A program made the translations under genes and the position numbers. A stretch of 7,153 nt of DNA from Alphaproteobacteria bacterium (GTDB lineage Bacteria > Pseudomonadota > Alphaproteobacteria > Rickettsiales > VGDC01), in contig VGDC01000096.1 in assembly GCA_016869895.1 (NCBI GenBank), positions 1-7,153 on the forward strand, given 5' to 3'. The notes beneath the pieces were generated by a model. It saw only the letters and a program-made list of their open reading frames with translations. It was not told the origin of the DNA and did no database searches. Of the stretch, positions 1-7,153 are shown one piece after another. How positions within the stretch are numbered: position 1 is the first letter of the stretch; the number at the start of each line of letters is the position of its first letter.

Positions 1-1
1 G

Positions 2-1363
2 TGGATGGTGACGCTGACGAATCCGCTTTTCTCCGTGCTGGACAAGAGTTTCTCCGGGCGCGATTTGATTTTGCTGGTGGGCGGCTTGTTCCTGCTGTTC
101 AAGGCAACGATGGAGCTTCATGAACGCTTGGAAGGGGTGCAGAGCAAGCATCACAAAGGCCCCAAGGTCTATGCGAAGTTCTGGGCGGTCGTCGCACAGA
201 TTGTGGTGCTGGATGCGGTTTTCTCCATCGATTCGGTCATCACCGCCGTGGGCATGGTCGAACATCTGAGCGTGATGATGATTGCCGTCGTCGTCGCCAT
301 GAGTGTCATGATTGTCGCCAGCAAACCGCTGACGAGCTTCGTCAACAAGCACCCCACAGTCATCATCCTCTGCCTCGGTTTCCTGTTGATGATCGGCTTC
401 AGCCTCATCGCTGAGGGGCTGGGCTTCTCCATTCCGAAAGGCTACCTCTACGCCGCCATCGGTTTCTCGGTGCTCATCGAAGCGTTCAACCAGTTCGCCC
501 GTTTCAATAAACGCCGCGTATTGACTTCGCTCCGCCCGCTGCGCGAACGCACCGCCGAAGCGGTTTTGAGCCTGCTTGGCGGCCGTGTCGCAGAAGAGGA
601 ACACGGGGAAGAAATCACCGACATGGTGGCGAAAGAAGAGCTGACCGATGCCTTCAACCCCGCAGAACGCACGATGATACGCAGCGTGCTGAACCTTGCG
701 GAACGCCCGGTGAAGGCCATCATGACTCCGCGCACCGAGGTGCTCGGCATCCACACGAAGGACAGCATCGACACCATCAAGGAGAAGGTGCTGCAAATTC
801 CCTATTCACGCCTTGTCGTGTTCGAGGATGACCGCGGCGATCCCACCAATATCATCCAGAAGAAAGACCTGCTGCACGGCTTCCTAAAGGATGAGGCCTT
901 CAACCCCATGGCCTATCAACAGCCCGCCCTCTGCATCGCCGAGAACACCACCGTTCTGGATGCGCTTGAAGCGTTCAAGAAGCGCGGCGCGCAGCTGGCC
1001 TTCATCGTCGATGAATTCGGCACATTCGAAGGTTTGGTGACGCTTCAGGACATTCTGGAGGACATCGCCGGAGACATTCCCGAAGAGCATATGGTCGAAG
1101 AGGAATACGTCACCCAGCAGAAGGACGGCTCTTACATCGTCGATGGGCGCACGGACATCGAAGAGCTTCCCGATGCCATCACCCTGAAATTGCCGGATGA
1201 TGCGGATTTCCGCACGGTGGCGGGTCTGGTGTTGCACACGCTCCGCGACATCCCGTCACTCGGCGATAAGGTCGTGGTCGATCATTGGGAGCTTGAGGTC
1301 GTGCAGATGAGCGGAAACCGCATCGGCTCAGTCATCATCCGCCCCTTGCCGGTCGAGGAATAA
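2..1363 (+). CDS. TerC / CBS-pair / CorC_HlyC membrane protein (YoaE/YegH type), 5'-truncated by window edge
   Basis: This is a predicted inner-membrane protein with a TerC-type transport domain and a cytosolic regulatory tail. The frame is open to the left edge (TGG precedes the ATG at 5). The first visible residues, 'NPLFSVLDKSFSGRDLILL', match the middle of a TerC domain, so the ATG at 5 is an internal methionine. About 65-70 residues, including the first TerC half, are missing. Counting from that Met, hydrophobic segments lie near 21-38, 59-84, 87-105, 118-140 and 146-166. The second segment carries 'DAVFSIDSV' (D70, D76), the conserved acidic motif of the second TerC half. CBS motifs follow: 'MTPRTEV' at 240-246 and 'GTFEGLVTLQDILEDI' from 339. 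A CorC_HlyC domain occupies about 371-450. TerC proteins are tied to Mn and other metal export and to metalation of exported proteins; the substrate here is unknown. The stop lies 6 bases before tamA, so the two are probably co-transcribed. The family call is firm, the function less so. Confidence 0.93.
   Translation, partial: WMVTLTNPLFSVLDKSFSGRDLILLVGGLFLLFKATMELHERLEGVQSKHHKGPKVYAKFWAVVAQIVVLDAVFSIDSVITAVGMVEHLSVMMIAVVVAMSVMIVASKPLTSFVNKHPTVIILCLGFLLMIGFSLIAEGLGFSIPKGYLYAAIGFSVLIEAFNQFARFNKRRVLTSLRPLRERTAEAVLSLLGGRVAEEEHGEEITDMVAKEELTDAFNPAERTMIRSVLNLAERPVKAIMTPRTEVLGIHTKDSIDTIKEKVLQIPYSRLVVFEDDRGDPTNIIQKKDLLHGFLKDEAFNPMAYQQPALCIAENTTVLDALEAFKKRGAQLAFIVDEFGTFEGLVTLQDILEDIAGDIPEEHMVEEEYVTQQKDGSYIVDGRTDIEELPDAITLKLPDDADFRTVAGLVLHTLRDIPSLGDKVVVDHWELEVVQMSGNRIGSVIIRPLPVEE
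1355..1360 (+). promoter_or_regulatory. Ribosome binding site for tamA
   Basis: GAGGAA is a purine-rich Shine-Dalgarno-like sequence ending 9 bases before the GTG at 1370. It lies inside the last codons of the upstream TerC-type gene. It supports the GTG as the tamA start, because that start also gives a complete signal peptide. This was read by eye. Confidence 0.6.
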
Positions 1364-1369
1364 GCGAAA

Positions 1370-1465
1370 GTGAACGGGTTCGGACGCATCTGCAGACCCG
1401 CACTCACCACCCTGCGGGCGGCGATTCTTGCCGCCTTTCTCGCGATTCCCACTGATGCATATGCC
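1370..1465 (+). other. Signal peptide of TamA
   Basis: Residues 1-32 show a short basic N-region (R6, R9, R16), a hydrophobic core 'AAILAAFLAI' and a small-residue cleavage site 'AYA' before H33. This fits Sec export and signal peptidase I cleavage. No lipobox cysteine sits at the cleavage site, so it is not a lipoprotein. The exact cut is inferred from residue pattern only. Confidence 0.8.
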
Positions 1466-3199
1466 CATGAGGTAGATGCGCCGGAAGTGTCTTCCGAAGG
1501 CTTGAAATATGAGGTCGATTTCAGCGGCGTTCCTTCGGAGCTGAATAAAGACCTGCCCAAATACACCGATGCCATCCAGCAGAAGAAGAACCCTCCCCCC
1601 TCGCTGTATCTGCTGGAGCGCAGACTGGGCAAGGATGTGGAGACACTCCGCAAAGCCTTGCAGGCAGGCGGATATTACGATGCGGTGGTGAGCAAGACGG
1701 TCGATGCGGAATCCACTCCCATCAAAGTGGTCTTTGCCATCGAAGCGGGTACCCGCTATTCCCTCGTTTCCCTGCGCGTGCTGCCCGATGAGACAAGCAA
1801 TCAGAATCCATCGCTCAAAATCCCCGAACACATCAAATACGAGCTTCCCACTCCCCTCAGCTACGAGGAGGTGATAACCCTCGGTCGCACGGTGCGCACG
1901 CAAGTGTTCGACGCGAATTGCCTGCGTTCCGTCGAGGTGAAACCCTTGCTGCGCGTGGATACGACTCAGAAACTCGCCGAAGCGGTTTATTACGTCACCG
2001 CAGGTGAAGAAGCCCGTTTCGGCAAGCTGGAGATAACGGGTCTGGAGAAGGTTAAACCCGCTTTCGTCGAGCGGAAGGTCGCGTGGAAAGAAGGGGAATG
2101 CTATAACCCGAAAGCGACAGATACGACCCAGCTTTCTCTGCTGCAATCGAACCTCTTCGCACGCGCAAACATCACCGTGGCGGAAACGCCCGATGAAGAC
2201 GGCACCGTGCCCGTGAAACTCATCATGCGCGAACGCGCCCAGCGCACCATCAAAGCCGGTATCGGCTATGCCAGCGAAGAAGGGTTCGATTTCAAGCCTT
2301 CGTGGGAGCACCGCAACTTCTTCGGTGAAGGCGAGAAGCTCACCATCGAATCGACCATCTCCACCTTCCTGCAGGAGCTGGGCGCGACCTTCGAGCGCCC
2401 TGCCTTCATGCGGGATGATCAGAAACTCATCCTCAAAGCCAATATCTCCCGTTCCGATACGGATGCCTATACTTCGAACAAAATCGGCGGTTCGGGCACC
2501 ATCGAGCGGCAACTCACCCCGAACCTGCTGGCGGGTGTGGGCGTGGGTTATAGCCTTTCGGAAGTCGATGACGGCATCTCGAAAGAGGTCTATTCCCTCG
2601 TCTCCGTGCCGACCTATATCGAGCATTCCACCCGCGATAACGCGCTTGACCCCACCAAAGGCCATGTGCTGCGGCTGGATGTCGAGCCGCTCATCGAAAC
2701 GCTCAGCAACGGCAACGTCTTCATGAAGACACAAGGCACGGCCAAGTTCTACCACCAGCATAAAAACCTCCCCGCCAAACCCACTTGGGCGTTCAGAACC
2801 ACGCTCGGCAGCATCATGGGCAGCGCGCAGGGCGACATCCCGCCCGATGAACGCTTTTTCGCGGGCGGTGGCGGCTCTGTGCGTGGCTATGCCTATCAAA
2901 TCCTTGGCCCTCTTTCCGCCGCGGGGGAACCGGAGGGTGGCCGTTCACTGGCGGAATTCTCCGGCGAATTACGCCTGCGCGTGACGGATACCATCGGGGT
3001 CGTGCCTTTCGTGGATGCGGGTAACGTCTATAACGCCATCTACCCCGAATTCAGCGATGTCTCCATGGCGGCGGGTCTTGGCTTGCGCTATTTCTCGGGC
3101 TTCGGACCGTTCCGCTTCGACTTCGCCGTGCCGCTGGATAAACGCGACGGTGTGGACGATAGCTACCAGTTCTATCTCAGTTTCGGGCAGGCATTCTGA
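1370..3199 (+). CDS. tamA: TamA, Omp85-family outer-membrane protein of the translocation and assembly module
   Basis: TamA is the outer-membrane half of the TamA-TamB complex, which helps insert some outer-membrane proteins and works with TamB across the periplasm. The 609-residue product has the usual TamA length and order. A signal peptide (1-32, ending AYA) is followed by three POTRA domains at about 47-125, 130-214 and 217-288, then a C-terminal beta-barrel from about 291 to 609. The barrel holds the Omp85 loop-6 signature 'RFFAGGGGSVRGY' (R495-Y507, with the conserved VRGY arginine at R505). It ends in 'YLSFGQAF', an aromatic-terminated beta-signal recognised by the BAM machine. The start is GTG, chosen because it gives an intact signal peptide and has GAGGAA upstream. 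Three POTRAs and the adjacent tamB separate it from BamA, which has five POTRAs. The only cysteines of the mature protein are C184 and C244, both in the POTRA region. The last base of the TGA stop is the first base of the tamB ATG. Confidence 0.94.
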   Translation: MNGFGRICRPALTTLRAAILAAFLAIPTDAYAHEVDAPEVSSEGLKYEVDFSGVPSELNKDLPKYTDAIQQKKNPPPSLYLLERRLGKDVETLRKALQAGGYYDAVVSKTVDAESTPIKVVFAIEAGTRYSLVSLRVLPDETSNQNPSLKIPEHIKYELPTPLSYEEVITLGRTVRTQVFDANCLRSVEVKPLLRVDTTQKLAEAVYYVTAGEEARFGKLEITGLEKVKPAFVERKVAWKEGECYNPKATDTTQLSLLQSNLFARANITVAETPDEDGTVPVKLIMRERAQRTIKAGIGYASEEGFDFKPSWEHRNFFGEGEKLTIESTISTFLQELGATFERPAFMRDDQKLILKANISRSDTDAYTSNKIGGSGTIERQLTPNLLAGVGVGYSLSEVDDGISKEVYSLVSVPTYIEHSTRDNALDPTKGHVLRLDVEPLIETLSNGNVFMKTQGTAKFYHQHKNLPAKPTWAFRTTLGSIMGSAQGDIPPDERFFAGGGGSVRGYAYQILGPLSAAGEPEGGRSLAEFSGELRLRVTDTIGVVPFVDAGNVYNAIYPEFSDVSMAAGLGLRYFSGFGPFRFDFAVPLDKRDGVDDSYQFYLSFGQAF

Positions 3200-3201
3200 T
3201 G
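3197..3201 (+). promoter_or_regulatory. tamA stop / tamB start overlap (TGATG)
   Basis: The tamA stop TGA (3197-3199) and the tamB start ATG (3199-3201) share one base. Only a weak purine stretch (GGGCAGG, 3185-3191) precedes the ATG. Translation of tamB is therefore probably coupled to termination on tamA, which would keep the two partners in fixed proportion. The overlap is seen directly; the coupling is inferred. Confidence 0.75.
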
Positions 3202-6200
3202 AAGAAATGGCTCAAAAGAATCGTCATTGTGCTGCTGATACTCATCCTATCGGTGGTGGCTTTCGCTGGCTGGCTGGTGGGCACGCGCAGCGGCGGGCAA
3301 TTCCTCGTGAACACCGCGCTCCCCTATGCCACGCCCTATTTCCCCGCCAATATGCAGCTCCACACGGAAGGCATCATTGTCGATACGCTGGCTGACCTCC
3401 GCATCGCACGGCTCACCCTTTCCGATGCGGAGGGCGTCTGGCTGGAAATCCACGAGCTGCGTCTGCTCTGGTCGCCATTCGCGCTGACAGGCGGCGCGTT
3501 CATGTCAGAGACATTGAGCGCAGAGAAAGTCATCCTCTCCCGCACGCCGCTGCCGCTGGGGGACTCGCCCGAACTGCCCTTGCAGGAGCAAATCGCCAGC
3601 ACCCTGCAAACCCTCAAAGACCTGCCGCAGACGCTCGCAGGCCTGCAAATCCCACCCGTGCGCATCGGCACACTCAGCATCCCGCATCTGGAAGCGCAGC
3701 TTGGCATGGAAGGCCTGCCCACCCTCGTCAGCATCACGGGCGAAGTGGAAATGGCGAGCCTGCCCTTCAACGCAGAAATCCGCATGGAAAGCAAAGAGGG
3801 CGTCTTTGCCACCGCCAGCCTGGGTGTTTCTGGCACGCCCGAATCCCCCAATGTCATCCTCCAATGGCGTGAGCAGGAAGGCGGCATCCTTGGCAACAGC
3901 CTCGGCTTCCAGCCCACCTTCAGCCACATCACCGTCGCTGCCGGATTGAACTCACAAGGCGTGAACCTTGAAGGCGCGATTGACGCGGGCGAACGCCCGT
4001 TCTTGTCGCTGCAAGGCAAGGGAAACGCATTCACCATTACAATACCCACGCCGGAAATCAGCAGCTATCTAGCGGGTTTCACCGCGCCATTGACGCTTAA
4101 AGGCAGCGTCACCAATGATGGCGACAACGCTGCCCTTTCGCTGAACGCCGAAACCGCCCGCTACACCCCAGCCGAAGGCACGACCCTTGCCGATGTCGCC
4201 GTCACCGCCTCTGCCGCCATTCGCGACACTGCCGCCCCCTTTGTGCTGGATGCGGGCTTGAATGCGCGCCTCACTAGCGGCGAAAGCATTCAAGACCTGC
4301 CCGTTTCTCTCGCCGTCAAAGGCAGCGGCGATGAAGAGGCGTGGACATTCGAGCAACTCGCCGTGAAGGCCGGCGCCTCCACGCTGGAATCGACCGCAAG
4401 CTTTGACATCGCCTCTGGTGCAGCCGAACTGGATGGCGATGTAGATGTTTATCTCCCCTTAAACGCCACAGAGAATCCCGCACAGCGCATCAAAGCGCAT
4501 TTGGTCGCCAAAGGCACAGAGCTGTGGGGCACGCCGCAGGCCAATGCCGAAATCACCCTGCAAGAGCTGCAAGCCGAATTGCCGGAGGAAGCACGGCAGA
4601 TTCTCGCCCTGCCCCTCGCCATCACCGCAGAACTGGCGGGAACGGACGTGGCATTCGCCATCAAGGGCAAGCACCTGAATGGTGAGGGCAAATTCTTGGG
4701 GCAAGCGACCGCGCCGGATGCCGAGCAAATCATCGCCGATGTGCGCGTGTCACCCATTGAAACCGCCTCCTTCACCATCCCCGACACGGTCAGCCTGAAA
4801 GCGCGCCACCGCGTGAATGGCAGCGGCAAAGCCGAGGTGAACACCAGCGGCCTGAACCTATCCACGGGCTATGCACTCAAAGACAGTGACGTGAATCTCT
4901 CGCCCATCATCCTCACCGGCGGAGACACGCTTTCCCTCAAAGGCAACGTGAAATTCAATACCGAGACCGCTCTGGCATCCGGCAAACTATCCGGCTTCAT
5001 CCGCTCCCTTGAACCGCTCGGCAAACTGGGGCTGACATTGCCTGCGTTGACCGCCGAAAAAGGCGCGCTCACCGTCAACCTCAGCGCACCGAACAAAACC
5101 CAGAAAATCGCCCTCACCCTTGATTCCGGCGCATTCACGCTGGATTCGCTTGCTGCCGAGAACCTGAAAGCCAAAGCCGATGTGTCCATTCCCGCCAAAG
5201 GCGATATGACCATGGATGCCAAGCTGGACGTGGCGAAACTGGCATCTCCGGTAGCGGTGGAAAGCCTTTCTGTTACTGCCAAAGGCACTACTGCGAACCT
5301 CACCATCACCGCCGATGCAAAACAGATTGCAGGGGATTACGACCTCGACAGCGAACTTGCACTAGCCTTGGGCGAAGCCATCAAGGTCACGCTCAATGCG
5401 CTGGATGTGAAGTGGGACAAGCACCTGCTGGCACTCGCCGCGCCGAGCACACTGGAGATGAAAGGCGATAACATCCGCTTTTCGAAAACCGAACTGCGAC
5501 TGGACGGGAATACTCCCATCACCGCCGAAGCCACACTGGGCAAAGAAAACGTCAATGCCGCGCTGAATGCTAAGGATTTGCCCTTCTCCGCCCTTCCGGT
5601 GGATTCCCTTGCACAGACCAGCGGCACGCTGGACATCGCCTTCAATCTGCAAGGGGCGGCAGCAGCTCCCGTGGCGGAATTCTCCATCACCGCGAATGAC
5701 CTGAACCAGAACTATCCCCACGCCGCCAAAGGCTTCCGCACCAATCCGGTGGATGCGAAGCTGGCTGGCAGAATCGCCGATGGGCGTTTGGCCGCCACGC
5801 TGAACGGTTCTGCCGAAGGCGGCGAATCCAAGCTGGATGGCAGCGTTTCGATGCCCTTCACCCTCTCGCTCGTTCCGGGGAAATACGACATCGCCCCCGG
5901 TGAAACGCTGGAAGCCTCCTTGAAGGCAGACCTCATCCTTGCGCCCTTCCTGCCGCTTTTCCTGCCCGATGGCATTTACGGCAACGGCCATCTCATCGCC
6001 GACCTTTCCGCCAAAGGCCGTTTGGACGATCTGGAAACCTACGGCAAGATAGACCTCCATTCCGGCCATATCGAAGTGCTGGCGACGGGCACGGTCTTAA
6101 AGGATCTCACCCTCATCGCCAATGCGTCGAATGACCGCCTCACCATCACCGAGGGCAGCGCGACCGATGGCGATAAAGGCCGCATCACTTTCGGCGGTTT

Positions 6201-7153
6201 CGCCGAACTCACACCCGAAATGCCTGTGGATGTCAAAGTCTCCATCCGCGAAGCGACGCTGATGCGCCACCAGAACGCTAACGCTACGCTGAACGGCGAT
6301 TTGACATTAAAGGGTAATAGCGCGTCCTCGCTGTTCAGCGGCGAGTTGGACATCCTCCGCGCGCGGCTTTCCGTGGCGGGAGAAGGCGCGCAGAGCAGCA
6401 TCCCCGAAATCCCCGTGAAGGAAGTCGCATCGCTTGAAGACCCCATCGTGCCCGATCCCCCCAAGCCGGAAGACCCGCTGGGCAAAGGCGCGCCGCAGAC
6501 GGATTTCTCCGATAACCTCGCCCTGAAACTCCGCATCAAAGCCGATAATCAGATATTCATCGAAGGCTTCGGGCTGGATGCGGAATTGAAAACGAATATC
6601 TTTGTCTCCGGAACCGCCATGCAACCCGTCATCGGCGGAAAGCTGGAGACCCTTCGTGGCCGTTGGGAATTCGTGGGGCGCAGCTTCACCATCACCCGCG
6701 GTGAGGCGACGCTCCGCCGCGAGTTCATCACCTCCCCGCTGCTCAACATCGAAGCGGAAGCACCCGCCGGGGACGCCACCGCCATCGCCACCATCCGCGG
6801 ATCGGCGACCGAACCCGTCATCACCTTCTCTTCCATCCCCTCCCTCCCGCAGGATGAAATCCTCTCCCGCGTCATGTTCGGCAAGAACCTGAATAACATC
6901 TCACCTTTCCAGGCCATCGAACTGGCGCAGATGCTGCGCTCCTTAAGCGGAAAAGGCGGCGGCATCGGCATTTTCAGCAAGCTGAAAGACACCATCGGCA
7001 TCGACGACCTCACCATCGGCGGCAGCGGCGACAATGGCGAGGACATGACCGTCGGCGTGGGCAAGCACATCACCGATAAAGCTTACCTCGGTGTGGAAGG
7101 CGGCGCGGGGGAGAACAGCGGCAAGGTCTCGCTGGAGGTGGATTTGACGCCGA
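3199..7153 (+). CDS. tamB: TamB, inner-membrane-anchored translocation and assembly module protein, 3'-truncated by window edge
   Basis: TamB is the periplasm-spanning partner of TamA and a member of the AsmA-like group of bridge proteins. It is linked to outer-membrane protein assembly and phospholipid transport between the membranes. The frame is open for 1318 codons to the right edge, with no stop or frameshift seen. Residues 8-27 form one hydrophobic signal anchor after a basic 'MKKWLKR'. A long region (about 50-1060) of short alternating beta-strand segments, with many 'LxG' turns such as 'LKGSVT', 'LDGDVDV', 'LKGNVKF' and 'LNGDLTLKG', follows; it fits the hydrophobic beta-taco fold known for TamB. 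An acidic proline-rich segment spans about 1068-1100. The conserved C-terminal TamB (DUF490) domain starts near 1115, with 'IFIEGFGLDAEL', 'LPQDEILSRVMFG' (1216-1228) and 'SPFQAIELAQ' (from 1235). Typical TamBs are about 1250-1400 residues, so only a few dozen residues are probably missing. I found no cysteine in the translation. The identity is secure from the C-terminal motifs and the tamA neighbour. Confidence 0.95.
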   Translation, partial: MKKWLKRIVIVLLILILSVVAFAGWLVGTRSGGQFLVNTALPYATPYFPANMQLHTEGIIVDTLADLRIARLTLSDAEGVWLEIHELRLLWSPFALTGGAFMSETLSAEKVILSRTPLPLGDSPELPLQEQIASTLQTLKDLPQTLAGLQIPPVRIGTLSIPHLEAQLGMEGLPTLVSITGEVEMASLPFNAEIRMESKEGVFATASLGVSGTPESPNVILQWREQEGGILGNSLGFQPTFSHITVAAGLNSQGVNLEGAIDAGERPFLSLQGKGNAFTITIPTPEISSYLAGFTAPLTLKGSVTNDGDNAALSLNAETARYTPAEGTTLADVAVTASAAIRDTAAPFVLDAGLNARLTSGESIQDLPVSLAVKGSGDEEAWTFEQLAVKAGASTLESTASFDIASGAAELDGDVDVYLPLNATENPAQRIKAHLVAKGTELWGTPQANAEITLQELQAELPEEARQILALPLAITAELAGTDVAFAIKGKHLNGEGKFLGQATAPDAEQIIADVRVSPIETASFTIPDTVSLKARHRVNGSGKAEVNTSGLNLSTGYALKDSDVNLSPIILTGGDTLSLKGNVKFNTETALASGKLSGFIRSLEPLGKLGLTLPALTAEKGALTVNLSAPNKTQKIALTLDSGAFTLDSLAAENLKAKADVSIPAKGDMTMDAKLDVAKLASPVAVESLSVTAKGTTANLTITADAKQIAGDYDLDSELALALGEAIKVTLNALDVKWDKHLLALAAPSTLEMKGDNIRFSKTELRLDGNTPITAEATLGKENVNAALNAKDLPFSALPVDSLAQTSGTLDIAFNLQGAAAAPVAEFSITANDLNQNYPHAAKGFRTNPVDAKLAGRIADGRLAATLNGSAEGGESKLDGSVSMPFTLSLVPGKYDIAPGETLEASLKADLILAPFLPLFLPDGIYGNGHLIADLSAKGRLDDLETYGKIDLHSGHIEVLATGTVLKDLTLIANASNDRLTITEGSATDGDKGRITFGGFAELTPEMPVDVKVSIREATLMRHQNANATLNGDLTLKGNSASSLFSGELDILRARLSVAGEGAQSSIPEIPVKEVASLEDPIVPDPPKPEDPLGKGAPQTDFSDNLALKLRIKADNQIFIEGFGLDAELKTNIFVSGTAMQPVIGGKLETLRGRWEFVGRSFTITRGEATLRREFITSPLLNIEAEAPAGDATAIATIRGSATEPVITFSSIPSLPQDEILSRVMFGKNLNNISPFQAIELAQMLRSLSGKGGGIGIFSKLKDTIGIDDLTIGGSGDNGEDMTVGVGKHITDKAYLGVEGGAGENSGKVSLEVDLTP

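Noticed and set aside
5..7. ATG at position 5 as the true start of the TerC-type gene
   Set aside because: The frame is open upstream to the edge, and the sequence right after this Met aligns with the middle of a TerC domain. The first transmembrane half of the family would be absent, so the gene is cut by the window.
2268..2726. Plus-strand alternative frame of 152 codons inside tamA
   Set aside because: It is out of frame within a well-supported TamA barrel region, and its Ser/Pro/Arg-rich product has no recognisable feature.
1370..3199. Assignment of the Omp85 protein as BamA
   Set aside because: There is room for only three POTRA domains rather than five, the length is about 609 rather than about 800 residues, and the next gene is tamB.
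3505..4049. Minus-strand open frames of about 140-237 codons opposite the start of tamB
   Set aside because: They lie wholly inside the tamB reading frame, have low-complexity Ser/Arg/Met-rich translations with no domain, and have no convincing start context. They are shadows of the sense gene.
5362..6624. Several minus-strand open frames of 87-235 codons opposite the tamB body
   Set aside because: They overlap one another and the intact tamB frame, and their translations look like reverse-complemented alanine-rich beta-strand sequence.
6602..6892. Plus-strand alternative frame of 96 codons inside the TamB C-terminal domain
   Set aside because: The TamB frame carries the conserved domain motifs throughout this stretch; the alternative product is Ser/Pro-rich low complexity.
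3199..7153. tamB as an adhesin or a repeat-containing surface protein
   Set aside because: The repeated LxG strands could suggest this, but the N-terminal anchor, the C-terminal TamB/DUF490 motifs and the tamA neighbour identify it as TamB.

Overview
The window holds three genes, all on the + strand and tightly packed. They look like one envelope-biogenesis operon cut by both window edges. The base composition (GC in the high fifties by eye) and the style of the Omp85 protein suggest an alphaproteobacterium. In that protein the clues are the 'RFFAGGGGSVRGYAYQILGP' loop, the 'GLGLRYFSGFGPFRFDFAVPL' strands and the terminal 'YLSFGQAF'. This assignment is inferred from protein motifs only; no rRNA or other marker is present.

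Layout. (1) Positions 2-1363 encode the 3' part of a TerC / paired-CBS / CorC_HlyC membrane protein of the YoaE/YegH type; its N-terminus, probably some 65-70 residues, lies upstream of the window. (2) After a 6-base gap, 1370-3199 encodes a complete TamA-like Omp85 outer-membrane protein with a signal peptide, three POTRA domains and a 16-stranded-type barrel. (3) Sharing one base with the tamA stop codon, a very long frame runs from 3199 off the right edge. It encodes TamB (1318 residues visible), with an N-terminal membrane anchor, a long repetitive beta-strand region and the conserved C-terminal TamB/DUF490 domain. Only the last few dozen residues seem to be missing.

How they work together. 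TamA (outer membrane) and TamB (anchored in the inner membrane and spanning the periplasm) form the translocation and assembly module, linked to outer-membrane protein assembly and, more recently, to phospholipid movement between the membranes. The TerC-type protein is a predicted inner-membrane metal-ion transporter or metalation factor with a cytosolic CBS/CorC regulatory tail. Its placement directly upstream suggests co-transcription but does not prove shared function.

No RNA gene, mobile element, CRISPR array, terminator or sizeable intergenic region is visible; more than 99% of the window is coding. I found no undescribed system. The points worth a second look are modest: the TerC-tamA-tamB linkage, a possible POTRA disulfide in TamA, the acidic proline-rich segment in TamB, and a long open antisense frame that I regard as an artefact.
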